A stretch of DNA of 64,000 bases from Erysipelotrichaceae bacterium 66202529 (GTDB lineage Bacteria > Bacillota_I > Bacilli_A > Erysipelotrichales > Erysipelotrichaceae). The DNA is taken from assembly GCA_017161075.1 (NCBI GenBank), contig CP046174.1:1426001-1490000 (forward strand), in the 5' to 3' direction. The notes under the pieces are model-generated. The model worked only from the letters and a program-made list of their open reading frames with translations, searched no databases and had not been told where the DNA came from. Position numbers and translations under genes: made by a program. The stretch's first letter is position 1; every line of letters begins with the position of its first letter. Positions 8,610 to 17,534 of the stretch are shown piece after piece.

Positions 8610-10283
8610 TTACGCTGCGCATTCCTGAATGAGCGGCATATCCTTTAATTCTTCATCATTTAAGGTAAAGCTGCAGCGGCGGCACTCCTCGATGATATTC
8701 ATGATATGATCGCTGACACGCTCAATATCGGTCATGATTTCAGAATAAATGACACAGTCTCTGGGGTGAATCTGCTTCTGTACCATACGCTCGATCTGCC
8801 GGTTGCGGTATTCTGCTGTCAGCTCATCAATGCGTGCTTCAATCCGTTCGATTTTCTGCAGACTTTCATCCTGTGATTCCAGCCGGTTGGTATATAGCAG
8901 CTGAAAGCCTTTATCCAGTAATTGCTCTAGCTGCTTCAGCTCCTCATGAATCACACGGACATCGTGCAGGCGCTCCTGCTCATTTTTCGTATATTGCAGA
9001 ATATTGATGGCATGATCTCCAATCCGTTCGATATCCGCATAGCATTTATACAGCGCATTGATCGTATTGGAAGCAGTGGGGTTCATTGGCAGAGTAGATA
9101 CCGAGGTCATATAATCAGATATTTTGTAATTGATATAATCGATGCGCTTTTCCCGTTTCTCAATATCCTCTACATTGCATGACTCCTGGCAAATTCCATG
9201 GATCGCCTCACGCAGATTGATCTGTGCCATTTTCAGCATGGCAAGTGCCTCTTTGCGTAAGGAAGAAATAGCAATCGGAACACTGCCGATGTTGTTGATA
9301 TCCACAAAGGTGAGAGGAAGCGCTGTTTCATCATGCTGATACTCCTCTTTCCGAATCGGCATCAGAATCTGTGCAAGACGTGCCAGCTGATTGCCGAACG
9401 GTAACAGAATGAGTGTTGTCACGATATTGAATATCGTATGTGTATTGGCAATCTGTGCTGCAGGATTTGTCGTAATTGCACACATCCAGTCCACAAATGG
9501 AACGATATGGATGAAGCAGAAGAACAATATGGTGCCTATGATGTTAAAGGACAGGTGGATAATTGTTGTCCGCTTTGCGTTGCGGTTTGCACTCAGAGAT
9601 GCCAGCACTGCGGTGATACAGGTACCGATATTTTGTCCGAATATGATATAGATTGAACTAGATAGCGGAATCAGGCCGCTGAAAGCCAAAGCCTGCAGGA
9701 TACCGACGGAAGCGGATGAGCTTTGTATCAGGGCGGTAAACCCGGCGCCAAGTGCAATCGCAAGCAGCGGATTGGAGATCGAGGTCATGGCGTTTAGAAA
9801 CACCGGGGAATCCTGAAGAGGCGTCATGGCATTGGACATCATATCCATACCGATGAACAGAATCCCAAGTCCTGCCAGAATATCACCGATGGAATTGATT
9901 CGCTTCCCCTTTAGAAAGGTTACCATCACCACCCCGATGATAGCGACCAGCGGTGCGATCCGGGAGGCATCCAAAGCAATCAGCTGCCCTGTAATCGTTG
10001 TTCCGATATTGGCTCCCATGATGATCCAGACTGCCTGATTCAGCGTCATGAGTCCGCTGTTTACAAATCCGACAACCATAACGGTAGTTGCTGAGGAGCT
10101 CTGGATAACTGCGGTAATACCGGCACCGACTGCTACCCCAAGCAGCCGATTGCTGGTGAGCTTTTCCAAAATCGCCTTCATACGGTCTCCGGCTGCTGTT
10201 TCCAGGCCGACACTCATCATATGCATGCCATACAGGAACAGTGCCAGACCTCCCAATAAGGATAATACATTTTGTAAAGTCAT
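8610..10283 (-). CDS. Na/Pi cotransporter family protein with PhoU domain, copy 2
   Basis: This second copy of about 557 residues has the same order of parts as the gene at 6603-8273: two QSSSA-containing transport repeats, then a PhoU-like domain with IERIGDHAINI and IERVSDHIMNI. The two differ mostly in the PhoU half and at the C-terminus. I start it at the ATG at 10283, which has AAGGAAAG upstream; the frame extends seven codons further. The upstream region is AT-rich and could hold the promoter. Having both copies suggests different affinity or regulation, but nothing in the sequence tells which. Confidence 0.9.
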   Translation of the reverse strand: MTLQNVLSLLGGLALFLYGMHMMSVGLETAAGDRMKAILEKLTSNRLLGVAVGAGITAVIQSSSATTVMVVGFVNSGLMTLNQAVWIIMGANIGTTITGQLIALDASRIAPLVAIIGVVMVTFLKGKRINSIGDILAGLGILFIGMDMMSNAMTPLQDSPVFLNAMTSISNPLLAIALGAGFTALIQSSSASVGILQALAFSGLIPLSSSIYIIFGQNIGTCITAVLASLSANRNAKRTTIIHLSFNIIGTILFFCFIHIVPFVDWMCAITTNPAAQIANTHTIFNIVTTLILLPFGNQLARLAQILMPIRKEEYQHDETALPLTFVDINNIGSVPIAISSLRKEALAMLKMAQINLREAIHGICQESCNVEDIEKREKRIDYINYKISDYMTSVSTLPMNPTASNTINALYKCYADIERIGDHAINILQYTKNEQERLHDVRVIHEELKQLEQLLDKGFQLLYTNRLESQDESLQKIERIEARIDELTAEYRNRQIERMVQKQIHPRDCVIYSEIMTDIERVSDHIMNIIEECRRCSFTLNDEELKDMPLIQECAA

Positions 10284-10466
10284 AATGATCTTCCTTTCCT
10301 TCAAGTGGCTTTAGTATAAATAACGAAAGAAAAAGAAACAAGCAGGTTTTGTTAACAATTCGTTAAAACGGCGATTTATGCTTACAAAATCTTAACAATT
10401 TCTCCTGTTTGTGAAGCATCTGTTACAAAAGGATAAACAAAGTATAAACACAGAAATGAATGAAAT

Positions 10467-10493
10467 AAAAAAGCAGGCACATAGGGTACCTGC
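10467..10493 (-). terminator. Intrinsic terminator of the glutamine synthetase gene
   Basis: On the minus strand GCAGG (revcomp of 10489-10493) pairs with CCTGC (revcomp of 10473-10477), followed by a T-tract (10467-10472). Confidence 0.7.
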
Positions 10494-10548
10494 ATAATCG
10501 TAAAACATCTAAAATTCAGAAGGAACCATACAATAGATGATACGCTTA

Positions 10549-12642
10549 TTACTGCATGGAGATAAACATATCGTCATAGGTAGGGAATGGGTAATTATCG
10601 GACGCAACGGCTTCCTCAATCTCGTCGATCACTGCACGAAGCTCTCCCATTTTTGGAACAATCGTATGATTCAGGTATTGTGCCTTTTCCATATTATCCG
10701 GATACTGCTGCCGCTCAATCATTTGTTCCTTCAAATCATGATAGCGGGTATCAAAGGTATTTAGCAAATCACACAGATGCTTGATCTTACGCTGATAGTA
10801 GCTGTTTTCCACACCCAGAGAATTTTGGGCATCCGTATAAAATTTAATTTCACGCACAAGGGCAGGAAGGATATCCTTCTTACTGATATCCAGCAGTGTG
10901 AGCACCTCTGCTTTAACGGATTTCCGGTATTCCTCTGTAAGAATATCCACACGGGCTTCCAGCTCCAGGCGATCATATACCTTATTTCTTTCAAACATCG
11001 CCACAGCCTTATCATCCAGCATGGAATAAATGCTGTCCACATAGTGCTTGATATTTGGTAAACCGCGCTCCTGCGCTTCCCTGATCCATTCCTCGCTGTA
11101 GCCGTCCTTGGAAAATAGAATCCGGGAATGCTTGCGTAATATATCACGACAGATATCCAGAGATTTCCGGCGGATATCATCGATATATTTATACTGCTGC
11201 AGCTGGTCGGCAATGCTTCTCAGTGAATCCGCAACAATGGAATTCAATATAATATTTGTTGTTGAGGCACTTCGGCTGCTTCCAACCATACGGAATTCAA
11301 ATTTGTTTCCGGTAAATGCAAACGGTGAGGTACGGTTCCGGTCACTGGTATCCTTTGGCACATAGGACAGATTTGCAATCGCATACGGCTGTGTTTCTAC
11401 ATCCGGCTTGATTTCATGCTCTCCTCTGCGCAGCTTTTCCAGAATAACCTCCAGCTCATCCCCCATACAAATGGAAATAACGGCAGGCGGTGCCTCATCC
11501 GCTCCCAGGCGGTAGTCATTTCCATAGCAGCTGGCAGCCATACGCAGCAGCTCCGGATACGTATCCACTGCCTCAATGATGGCACACACAAATAACAGAA
11601 AGCGGATATTTTCATGCGGACGATCTCCTGGCTCTAACAGATTTTGTCCATCGTCTGTCACCAGGGACCAGTTATTATGCTTACCACTTCCATTTACTCC
11701 CTGAAACGGCTTCTCATGAAGCAGACATGCCATACCGTGCTTATCCGCCTTCTTCTTTAAAACATCCATGATAATCAGATTCTGATCAACCGCAACATTG
11801 GCATCTATAAAGAGAGGCGCAATTTCAAACTGGCACGGAGCAACCTCATTATGCTCTGTCTTTGCATAGATGCCCAGCTTCCACAGCTCTTCATCCACCT
11901 CTGTCATAAATTCCTGAACACGCGCAGGGATGCTGCCGAAGTAATGTCCCCGGATATCCATGCTTTTGGGAGGCATGGAGCCAAACAGGGTACGTCCGGT
12001 ATGCACAAGATCCTTACGCTGCAAATACAGCTCCTTGTCAATCAGAAAATATTCCTGCTCCAGACCAACCATGGCATTGACATGCTTAATATCCTTATCC
12101 TTAAACAGGTTTACGATGCGGGTTGCCTGCTTGCTGATCGCTTCCGCAGACTTTAACAGGGGAGCCTTTTTATCCAGGGTTTCTCCGTTATAGGAAACAA
12201 AGATAGTTGGAATACATAATACATTATCACGCAGGAACGCCGGTGATGTACAATCCCAGTACGTATATCCCCGTGCTTCAAAGGTTGCCCGCAGTCCTCC
12301 GCTTGGAAAGGAGGATGCATCTCCCTCCCCCTTGATCAGAGATTTTCCACTGAATCTGGAAATCGGCTGATCATGGTCTCCCGGCTCGATAAAGCTGTCA
12401 TGCTTTTCTGCTGTGGAGCCGGTCAGCGGCTGAAACCAGTGTGTAAAATGCGTAGCTCCCTTATCCATCGCCCACTTTTTCATTGCGTGTGCGATTGCAT
12501 CCGCTGTGGGACGATCCAATGCATCCTCCTTGCGAGTTGCGGTTTTCCATTTTGTATAAATCGGATGAGGAAGACATTCCTTCATCACGCTTTCGCTGAA
12601 TAAATTGATTCCAAAATCATCAAACGGGTGTTTTTCTGCCAT
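10549..12642 (-). CDS. glnN: Glutamine synthetase type III
   Basis: At 697 residues this matches type III glutamine synthetase (about 700-730 residues), not the 450-residue type I. It ligates ammonia to glutamate with ATP. Visible motifs include GLEQEYFLID (metal-binding Glu), the EVAPCQFEIAPLF strand, the GVNGSGKHNNWSL segment with the ATP-site His, and NRTSPFAFTGNKFEFRMVGSS near the C-terminal side of the catalytic core. The C-terminal 150 residues are helical, as in this type. AGGAGG precedes the ATG. It stands alone between a T-tract terminator and the rubrerythrin promoter region. Type III enzymes are common in anaerobic gut bacteria. Confidence 0.95.
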   Translation of the reverse strand: MAEKHPFDDFGINLFSESVMKECLPHPIYTKWKTATRKEDALDRPTADAIAHAMKKWAMDKGATHFTHWFQPLTGSTAEKHDSFIEPGDHDQPISRFSGKSLIKGEGDASSFPSGGLRATFEARGYTYWDCTSPAFLRDNVLCIPTIFVSYNGETLDKKAPLLKSAEAISKQATRIVNLFKDKDIKHVNAMVGLEQEYFLIDKELYLQRKDLVHTGRTLFGSMPPKSMDIRGHYFGSIPARVQEFMTEVDEELWKLGIYAKTEHNEVAPCQFEIAPLFIDANVAVDQNLIIMDVLKKKADKHGMACLLHEKPFQGVNGSGKHNNWSLVTDDGQNLLEPGDRPHENIRFLLFVCAIIEAVDTYPELLRMAASCYGNDYRLGADEAPPAVISICMGDELEVILEKLRRGEHEIKPDVETQPYAIANLSYVPKDTSDRNRTSPFAFTGNKFEFRMVGSSRSASTTNIILNSIVADSLRSIADQLQQYKYIDDIRRKSLDICRDILRKHSRILFSKDGYSEEWIREAQERGLPNIKHYVDSIYSMLDDKAVAMFERNKVYDRLELEARVDILTEEYRKSVKAEVLTLLDISKKDILPALVREIKFYTDAQNSLGVENSYYQRKIKHLCDLLNTFDTRYHDLKEQMIERQQYPDNMEKAQYLNHTIVPKMGELRAVIDEIEEAVASDNYPFPTYDDMFISMQ

Positions 12643-12973
12643 ATCAGATACCTCCTATAGAAGAATTTTACTGCATAACAGAAAATTTGTATATAAAAAC
12701 ATGAAAAAAATAAGAAAAAGGAACAGTTTCTAAAAAATATTTTGAAAAAATGGAATAAAAATGATGATTATCTCATAAAATGTGAAAATGGAAAGCATTG
12801 TGTGAAACGATGGTATCCTAGAAAAAGAATGAAATTTATGGAAAAATAGAGTATAATATAGGCATTGGTAAAAGGTTGTCACGCTTTTCAGCTGTATGCG
12901 TATCGCTGAACGCATAAGCGCTTCATGACATTCATACACTGGGACAAGGACAATCTTAAAAGGAGGAAATAAA
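12643..12973 (+). promoter_or_regulatory. Intergenic region with promoter and leader hairpin for rubrerythrin
   Basis: An A-rich stretch ends in TATAAT at 12852-12857, a likely -10 element; I see no good -35. The long leader contains a perfect 7-bp inverted repeat (TATGCGT 12895-12901, ACGCATA 12910-12916). A strong AAGGAGG lies before the ATG at 12974. No reading frame in the gap looks like a gene. Confidence 0.5.
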
Positions 12974-13510
12974 ATGAATTTAAAAGGAACAAAGACTGAG
13001 AAAAACCTGAATGAAGCATTTGCCGGAGAATCCATGGCAAGAAACAAGTATACGTATTATGCTTCCAAGGCGAAAAAGGATGGGTATGTTCAGATTTCCA
13101 ATATTTTTGAGCAGACTGCAAACAACGAGAAGGAGCATGCTAAATTATGGTTCAAGCTGCTGCATGACGGTATGCCGGATACAGTAACCAATCTGAAGGA
13201 TGCTGCAGCGGGTGAAAACTTTGAATGGACAGATATGTATGCACGTATGGCAAAGGAAGCTCGTGAAGAAGGCTTTGATGATATCGCAGATACGATGGAA
13301 GGTGTTCTTGCGATTGAGAAAACACATGAGCAGCGCTATGTGGCATTGCTGAACAACATTGAGGATGGAACCGTTTTTGAAAAGGCAGAGGAAACATTGT
13401 GGGAATGTCTGAATTGCGGACACCTGCACACTGGAAAAACTGCTCCTGAGGTATGTCCTGTATGTAACCATCCACGCTCTTACTTCGAGGTACGTAAAGA
13501 AAATTACTAG
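12974..13510 (+). CDS. rbr: Rubrerythrin
   Basis: The 178-residue protein has the two parts of classical rubrerythrin. An N-terminal four-helix diiron domain carries the Glu and ExxH ligands (FAGESMARNKY, NNEKEHAKLW, EAREEGF and AIEKTHEQRY). A C-terminal rubredoxin-like iron site has two Cys pairs (CLNCG and CPVCN). It reduces hydrogen peroxide in anaerobes using electrons from rubredoxin or NADH routes. Full length, with a strong ribosome site and its own promoter and terminator, so it is monocistronic. Control by a peroxide regulator is likely, but I see no clear operator. Confidence 0.95.
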   Translation: MNLKGTKTEKNLNEAFAGESMARNKYTYYASKAKKDGYVQISNIFEQTANNEKEHAKLWFKLLHDGMPDTVTNLKDAAAGENFEWTDMYARMAKEAREEGFDDIADTMEGVLAIEKTHEQRYVALLNNIEDGTVFEKAEETLWECLNCGHLHTGKTAPEVCPVCNHPRSYFEVRKENY

Positions 13511-13522
13511 AATTTTAATAAG

Positions 13523-13558
13523 AAAAAGGCTTTTTTCGTTAAGAAAGGAGCCTTTTTT
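13523..13558 (+). terminator. Intrinsic terminator of rbr
   Basis: AAAAAGGC (13523-13530) pairs with GCCTTTTT (13550-13557) around a T/A-rich loop and runs into a T-tract. Confidence 0.8.
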
Positions 13559-13755
13559 CGTATCATTATAAAAAGTATTGGGAAAGTTTATATGTTTTTT
13601 AGAAAAGCATATTGTAAAAAAAAATAATATGTGTAGAATATATTTGATACATCTTTCAGCAGCCGCTGTCTGTTCTGTATAAAGAAAAAGTGAAGACTGC
13701 ATACATATATGTCAGTATTCTGTGAACAATAGAAAGAAAGTCTGGTTAAATTGAT

Positions 13756-15153
13756 ATGACAAATTTTATTCACTCGGTGCTGGGGTTCAGAAAGCTGTCT
13801 CCGGCTCAGAAAATTGCATCAAGCTTCCTGCTTGTTATTCTGAGTGGAACCCTCCTGCTGATGCTGCCGATTTCCAATAAGAATTTTCAGTTTCTAAACT
13901 GGCTGGATGCACTGTTTACAGCAACCAGTGCGACCTGTGTAACGGGATTGAGCGTATTTACGGTGGCTGATCAGCTGAACTGGTTCGGGCAGGTGATTCT
14001 GCTGTTACTGATACAGATTGGCGGACTTGGGCTAATGACCTTTATGGCGGTTTTTATATTGATTGTGAAAAACCGTTTATCCATGAATGAGAAAATGGCT
14101 ATGAAGGAAATGCTCAATCAGGACCGGGTTGTAAATATGCGAAAGTTTCTGCTGGATATCCTGTACTATACCTTGTTCTTTGAAGCTGTTGGGGCAATTC
14201 TGATATCCTTTCGGATGATTCCGCGCTTCGGTCTTGTGGATGGGAGCTTTAAGGCGATTTTCCTGGCTGTTTCTGCGTTCTGTAATGCAGGGTTTGATAC
14301 GCTGGGGTCTGTGAGCCTGCAAGAATATGTCCATGATCCGCTGATGTGTTTAACGATTATGGCTCTGATCGTTCTTGGCGGATTGGGGTTTGCAGTGTGG
14401 TTTGATATCCGCGATAAGGTGGGGCCGCTTCTGCACCGTCAGATCAAGTTCAAAAAGTTCAGACATTCTTTATCCCTACATACGAAGATCGTATTAAGTG
14501 TCAGTCTGCTTTTGATCGTCGTTCCAGGATGCTTGATTATGGCAGTCGAATTTACAAATGCTGCGACACTGGGAGATTTTAACATTTTCGAAAAGCTGAT
14601 GACTGCAATGTTTGAATCCATTGCGCTCCGTACTGCAGGGTTTACAACCATCAATTATGCCGGACTGAAGCCGGCAACCGATTTGCTGATGATGGTTGTT
14701 ATGTTTATCGGTGGTTCTCCGGGTGGTACGGCAGGTGGTATTAAGACAACAACGATTGCAGTGGTAGTTATCTATATCATTTCTTCCCTAAAGGGGAGAG
14801 AGCATACCGTTGTTTTGCATCGGAAAATCGGCAGGGGAATCATCATCCGTGCTATGGGGATTTTCTTTATCAATGTTGTTGTGCTATTTACCGGTATTTT
14901 CCTGCTGAATGTTGTGGAGCAGAAGCCATTTCTAAGCCTGTCATTTGAGGCGGTCAGTGCAATGGCGACGGTTGGCTCCAGCCTTGGCGTTACGGCTTCT
15001 TTGGGGGTAGGAGGGAAGCTGGTTATTATCTTTCTAATGTATGTTGGACGTATCGGTATTTCTACACTGATTTTGTCACTGACGCGTAATAAGCCAAATA
15101 GAAATGCAGCAAATAAGGTTTCATACCCGAATGGAAATATTATTGTGGGTTAA
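13756..15153 (+). CDS. ktrB: Trk/Ktr potassium uptake system membrane subunit
   Basis: The 465-residue polytopic protein is the potassium-translocating subunit of a TrkH/KtrB system. Four pore-loop regions are visible, including ATCVTGL, CNAGFDTLG, LRTAGFTT and TVGSSLG, where the Gly residues form the selectivity filter. It also has the GGSPGGTAGGIKT stretch typical of this family. The length (about 450-480) matches KtrB better than long TrkH. The regulatory RCK subunit follows 12 bp downstream, so the pair forms one operon. The ribosome site is weak (AGAAAG). Confidence 0.9.
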   Translation: MTNFIHSVLGFRKLSPAQKIASSFLLVILSGTLLLMLPISNKNFQFLNWLDALFTATSATCVTGLSVFTVADQLNWFGQVILLLLIQIGGLGLMTFMAVFILIVKNRLSMNEKMAMKEMLNQDRVVNMRKFLLDILYYTLFFEAVGAILISFRMIPRFGLVDGSFKAIFLAVSAFCNAGFDTLGSVSLQEYVHDPLMCLTIMALIVLGGLGFAVWFDIRDKVGPLLHRQIKFKKFRHSLSLHTKIVLSVSLLLIVVPGCLIMAVEFTNAATLGDFNIFEKLMTAMFESIALRTAGFTTINYAGLKPATDLLMMVVMFIGGSPGGTAGGIKTTTIAVVVIYIISSLKGREHTVVLHRKIGRGIIIRAMGIFFINVVVLFTGIFLLNVVEQKPFLSLSFEAVSAMATVGSSLGVTASLGVGGKLVIIFLMYVGRIGISTLILSLTRNKPNRNAANKVSYPNGNIIVG

Positions 15154-15165
15154 GGAGATAGAAAA

Positions 15166-15843
15166 ATGAAAAAGTTTTCAAACAGACAGTATGTTGTTCT
15201 TGGTTTAGGGATTTTCGGATCAACGGTCGCAAAAACATTGAGCAGCTATAATTGTGAGGTTATTGCACTCGACAATGATGAGAAGTGTGTAGATCGCATG
15301 GCGGATATTGTCACACAGAGTATGCTGTGTGATATTACAGATATCAATCAGTTGCGTGAGGCCGGTGTTCAGGATTGTGATATCGCAATCGTGAGTATGG
15401 GAAGCCATCTTGAGGAAAGTGTGATGGCTATTATCAATCTGAAGGAGTTAGGGGTACCGTATATTGTGGCAAAGGCTAAAAATAAGCGGTATATGCAGAT
15501 TTTTACAGAGCTGGGTGCCAACAAGGTTGTTCGGCCGGAGAAGGAAATGGGAGAGCAGGTCGCAAAAGGGGTTCTCGGCAAGAATATTATAGATGTTGTG
15601 GATCTGGATAAGGAATATAGTATTGTTGAAATTCCAACACCTCCGCAATGGGTAGGGCAGTCTTTGATTGAACTGGATTTGCGTAGAAGGTTTGGAATCA
15701 ATGTAGTAGGAATCCGTTCTTATTTACAGGAGCATCTGAATGTATGTCCGGATGCGGAATATAAAATTCAGAAGGAGGATCACCTTGTCGTGATTGCGGA
15801 TTGCAAGACACTGGATCGCTTCGATGTGCTGGATCAGCTATAA
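15166..15843 (+). CDS. ktrA: Trk/Ktr potassium uptake system regulatory subunit (RCK)
   Basis: The 225-residue cytoplasmic protein has an N-terminal RCK/TrkA_N Rossmann fold with the nucleotide-binding GLGIFGSTVA and the acidic ALDNDEKCVD strand end, followed by a TrkA_C domain from about residue 140. It forms a ring that binds ATP, ADP or NAD(H) and gates the membrane subunit encoded just upstream. A GGAG ribosome site precedes the ATG and a terminator follows immediately. Confidence 0.92.
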   Translation: MKKFSNRQYVVLGLGIFGSTVAKTLSSYNCEVIALDNDEKCVDRMADIVTQSMLCDITDINQLREAGVQDCDIAIVSMGSHLEESVMAIINLKELGVPYIVAKAKNKRYMQIFTELGANKVVRPEKEMGEQVAKGVLGKNIIDVVDLDKEYSIVEIPTPPQWVGQSLIELDLRRRFGINVVGIRSYLQEHLNVCPDAEYKIQKEDHLVVIADCKTLDRFDVLDQL

Positions 15844-15869
15844 GATGTGAGAAAATCGCATCTTTTTTT
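15843..15869 (+). terminator. Intrinsic terminator of the potassium operon
   Basis: AGATG (15843-15847) and CATCT (15859-15863) pair next to the stop codon and are followed by seven T. Confidence 0.8.
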
Positions 15870-15963
15870 ATGGCTGCTTCGATATGTATGATTTATCATG
15901 TTTTATACAGGGGATTCATATACTGTTATACAGGAGGATGTCTTTGCTTTCGCAACAGATAAG

Positions 15964-16653
15964 ATGCTCATGAGAAAAGTAAAAAGCAGGAAGTATAAAA
16001 AACAGAAGCTGATCCTTCTGCTGGTCGCAATCGTTTTGGGGTTTGGCTGCATCATCCGTTCTTTTAATACGTATATGGAGCCGCAGCTGCAGGCAATCGC
16101 CAAGCAGCATACCGGGTTTGCTATAAATAATATCGTAAAGGAAGTCCTGGCGGATATCGAATATGATACGAATGCTTTGTTCAAGATTAACCGTACAACA
16201 GGTGGAGATATCAGCAGCATTGAATATGATTCGTATAAATTAAATCAGTTGCTTTATTCAGCATTGAATACGATAGATAAGTCGTTGCTGGCAGCACAGG
16301 ACGGCAAAAAGGATCCTACTACAAAGGATGTTTTCTATGAGGATGGTGTTTTATATGAGGTTCCGGCGGGTTATTTGAGTCATATTTTCTTTTTGTACGA
16401 TAAGGGACCAAAGATAAGGGTTCGTATGCGAATGTTGAATGATGTTACCGGAGAGATTAAGACTGAGTCAAAGCCGTATGGAATCAATAATACTATGATT
16501 AAAATTTCACTTGTGGTAAGAGTGAATGCACAGGTTATAACGTTTCTAAGTACATCGGAGTTAGAGACAAAGACTGAAATACCATTAGTGGTACAGGTTG
16601 TTAATGGACAGGTTCCAGATTTCACACCATATAGTAGTTCTTCAGGAAAGTGA
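15964..16653 (+). CDS. yunB: Sporulation protein YunB homologue
   Basis: The protein of about 229 residues has a short basic N-terminus (KVKSRKYKKQK), one transmembrane helix (LILLLVAIVLGFGCI) and an extracytoplasmic domain beginning YMEPQLQAIAKQHTGFAINNIV, which matches the YunB family. YunB is made in the mother cell under sigma E in Bacillus and is needed for efficient sporulation. The start is uncertain. The frame is open to an ATG at 15898, but no ribosome site precedes it, and the ATG at 15964 (or 15970) sits better before the basic segment. A degenerate CRISPR repeat begins directly after the stop codon. Confidence 0.78.
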   Translation: MLMRKVKSRKYKKQKLILLLVAIVLGFGCIIRSFNTYMEPQLQAIAKQHTGFAINNIVKEVLADIEYDTNALFKINRTTGGDISSIEYDSYKLNQLLYSALNTIDKSLLAAQDGKKDPTTKDVFYEDGVLYEVPAGYLSHIFFLYDKGPKIRVRMRMLNDVTGEIKTESKPYGINNTMIKISLVVRVNAQVITFLSTSELETKTEIPLVVQVVNGQVPDFTPYSSSSGK

Positions 16654-16654
16654 T

Positions 16655-16682
16655 GATTAGATACAGATTGAGAAAGCTAGAC
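16655..16682 (-). repeat. Degenerate terminal CRISPR repeat
   Basis: This stretch keeps the GCTAGAC end and the TTAGAT beginning of the repeat but has lost most of the central stem. It is separated from the first clear repeat (16716) by 33 bp, which is exactly spacer size. It is best read as the decayed leader-distal repeat. Confidence 0.65.
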
Positions 16683-16715
16683 TTTTGTAAAAAGTACAAC
16701 AATAAGCGCAAAAAA

Positions 16716-17279
16716 ATTTAGATCCACTAGCCTCTGGGAGGCTAGGCACGACCTTAACTGTTCCATTTCCATTCCACAAAGATTTAGATCCACTAGCCTC
16801 AAGGAGGCTAGACACTTCAAAAGGTTTTACACCCTGTAGCTTTGCAAGATTTAGATCCACTAGCCTCAAGGAGGCTAGACACGCATTCGCCTCAAAGTCC
16901 ATCGTTTCAAGCACAATTTAGATCCACTAGCCTCAAGGAGGCTAGACTCCTCCTCTATCCATATCTCAATAAGGAGATATGCATTTAGATCCACTAGCCT
17001 CTGGGAGGCTAGACCCGAATAGGTAAGGTATCAGCAGTGGATATACAGATTTAGATCCACTAGCCTCTGGGAGGCTAGACACGATAGTGTTTATCATTCA
17101 AGACGCTATCAAAGAATTTAGATCCACTAGCCTCTGGGAGGCTAGACCGAGGAACGCTCATGGCTATTGATACAACTACAGGATTTAGATTCACTAGCCT
17201 CTGGGAGGCTAGACACTCGAAACGATTGATAAAATCTGTGATGCTCTATTTAGATCCACTAGCCTCTGGGAGGCTAGAC
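16716..17279 (-). CRISPR. Orphan CRISPR array, 9 repeats of 32 bp, type I-C-like
   Basis: Nine 32-bp repeats start at 16716, 16782, 16849, 16916, 16983, 17049, 17116, 17183 and 17248. They enclose eight unrelated spacers of 33-35 bp. Read on the minus strand, each repeat begins GTCTAGCC, forms an 8-bp stem CTAGCCTC/GAGGCTAG around a 3-nt loop, and ends TGGATCTAAAT, which resembles type I-C repeats ending in TGGATTGAAA. That direction puts the leader at the right and the decayed repeats at the left. The 16716 repeat has one G-for-A change and the 17183 repeat one C-to-T change. The loop is CCA in six repeats and CTT in the three at 16782-16947. No cas gene is in the window, so function depends on genes elsewhere or the array is a relic. 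Confidence 0.93.
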
Positions 17280-17440
17280 CATGAAAATTCCCATGAATAG
17301 CCAAGAATGAAACAATTTTACATAAAAATATATTGCATTTATAGATTTAAAGCATGAAAATTGTTACATATGTGTTTTATTGAACAAAATGAAGCGCGAA
17401 CCTCCCGGGGTTTTCATGGGAGCTTAGGGTTCGCGCCATT
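17280..17440 (-). promoter_or_regulatory. Putative CRISPR leader with 9-bp inverted repeat
   Basis: The sequence right of the last repeat is AT-rich for about 110 bp. It then holds a perfect 9-bp inverted repeat (GCGCGAACC 17394-17402, GGTTCGCGC 17428-17436) around a CCCGGGG core. From memory, type I-C leaders often carry a similar GC-rich hairpin; I could not check this. The position matches the direction given by the repeats. The remaining gap to 17534 shows no gene. Confidence 0.55.
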
Positions 17441-17534
17441 TAGCTGAACATGGTATCTCTAACACAATTATAACAGAAATAATGAGTCATGGCATAGAAA
17501 AGAAGTACATACTTATAATATGTACCCCTCGTTT

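Noticed and set aside
8050..10038. Plus-strand frames opposite the phosphate transporters
   Set aside because: Several similar frames arise because the two paralogues are similar; they lack ribosome sites and protein-like patterns.
16716..17279. Reading the repeat array as a tandem protein-coding repeat or a terminator cluster
   Set aside because: The intervening 33-35 bp segments are all different and of constant length, and all frames have stops, which fits CRISPR and not the alternatives.
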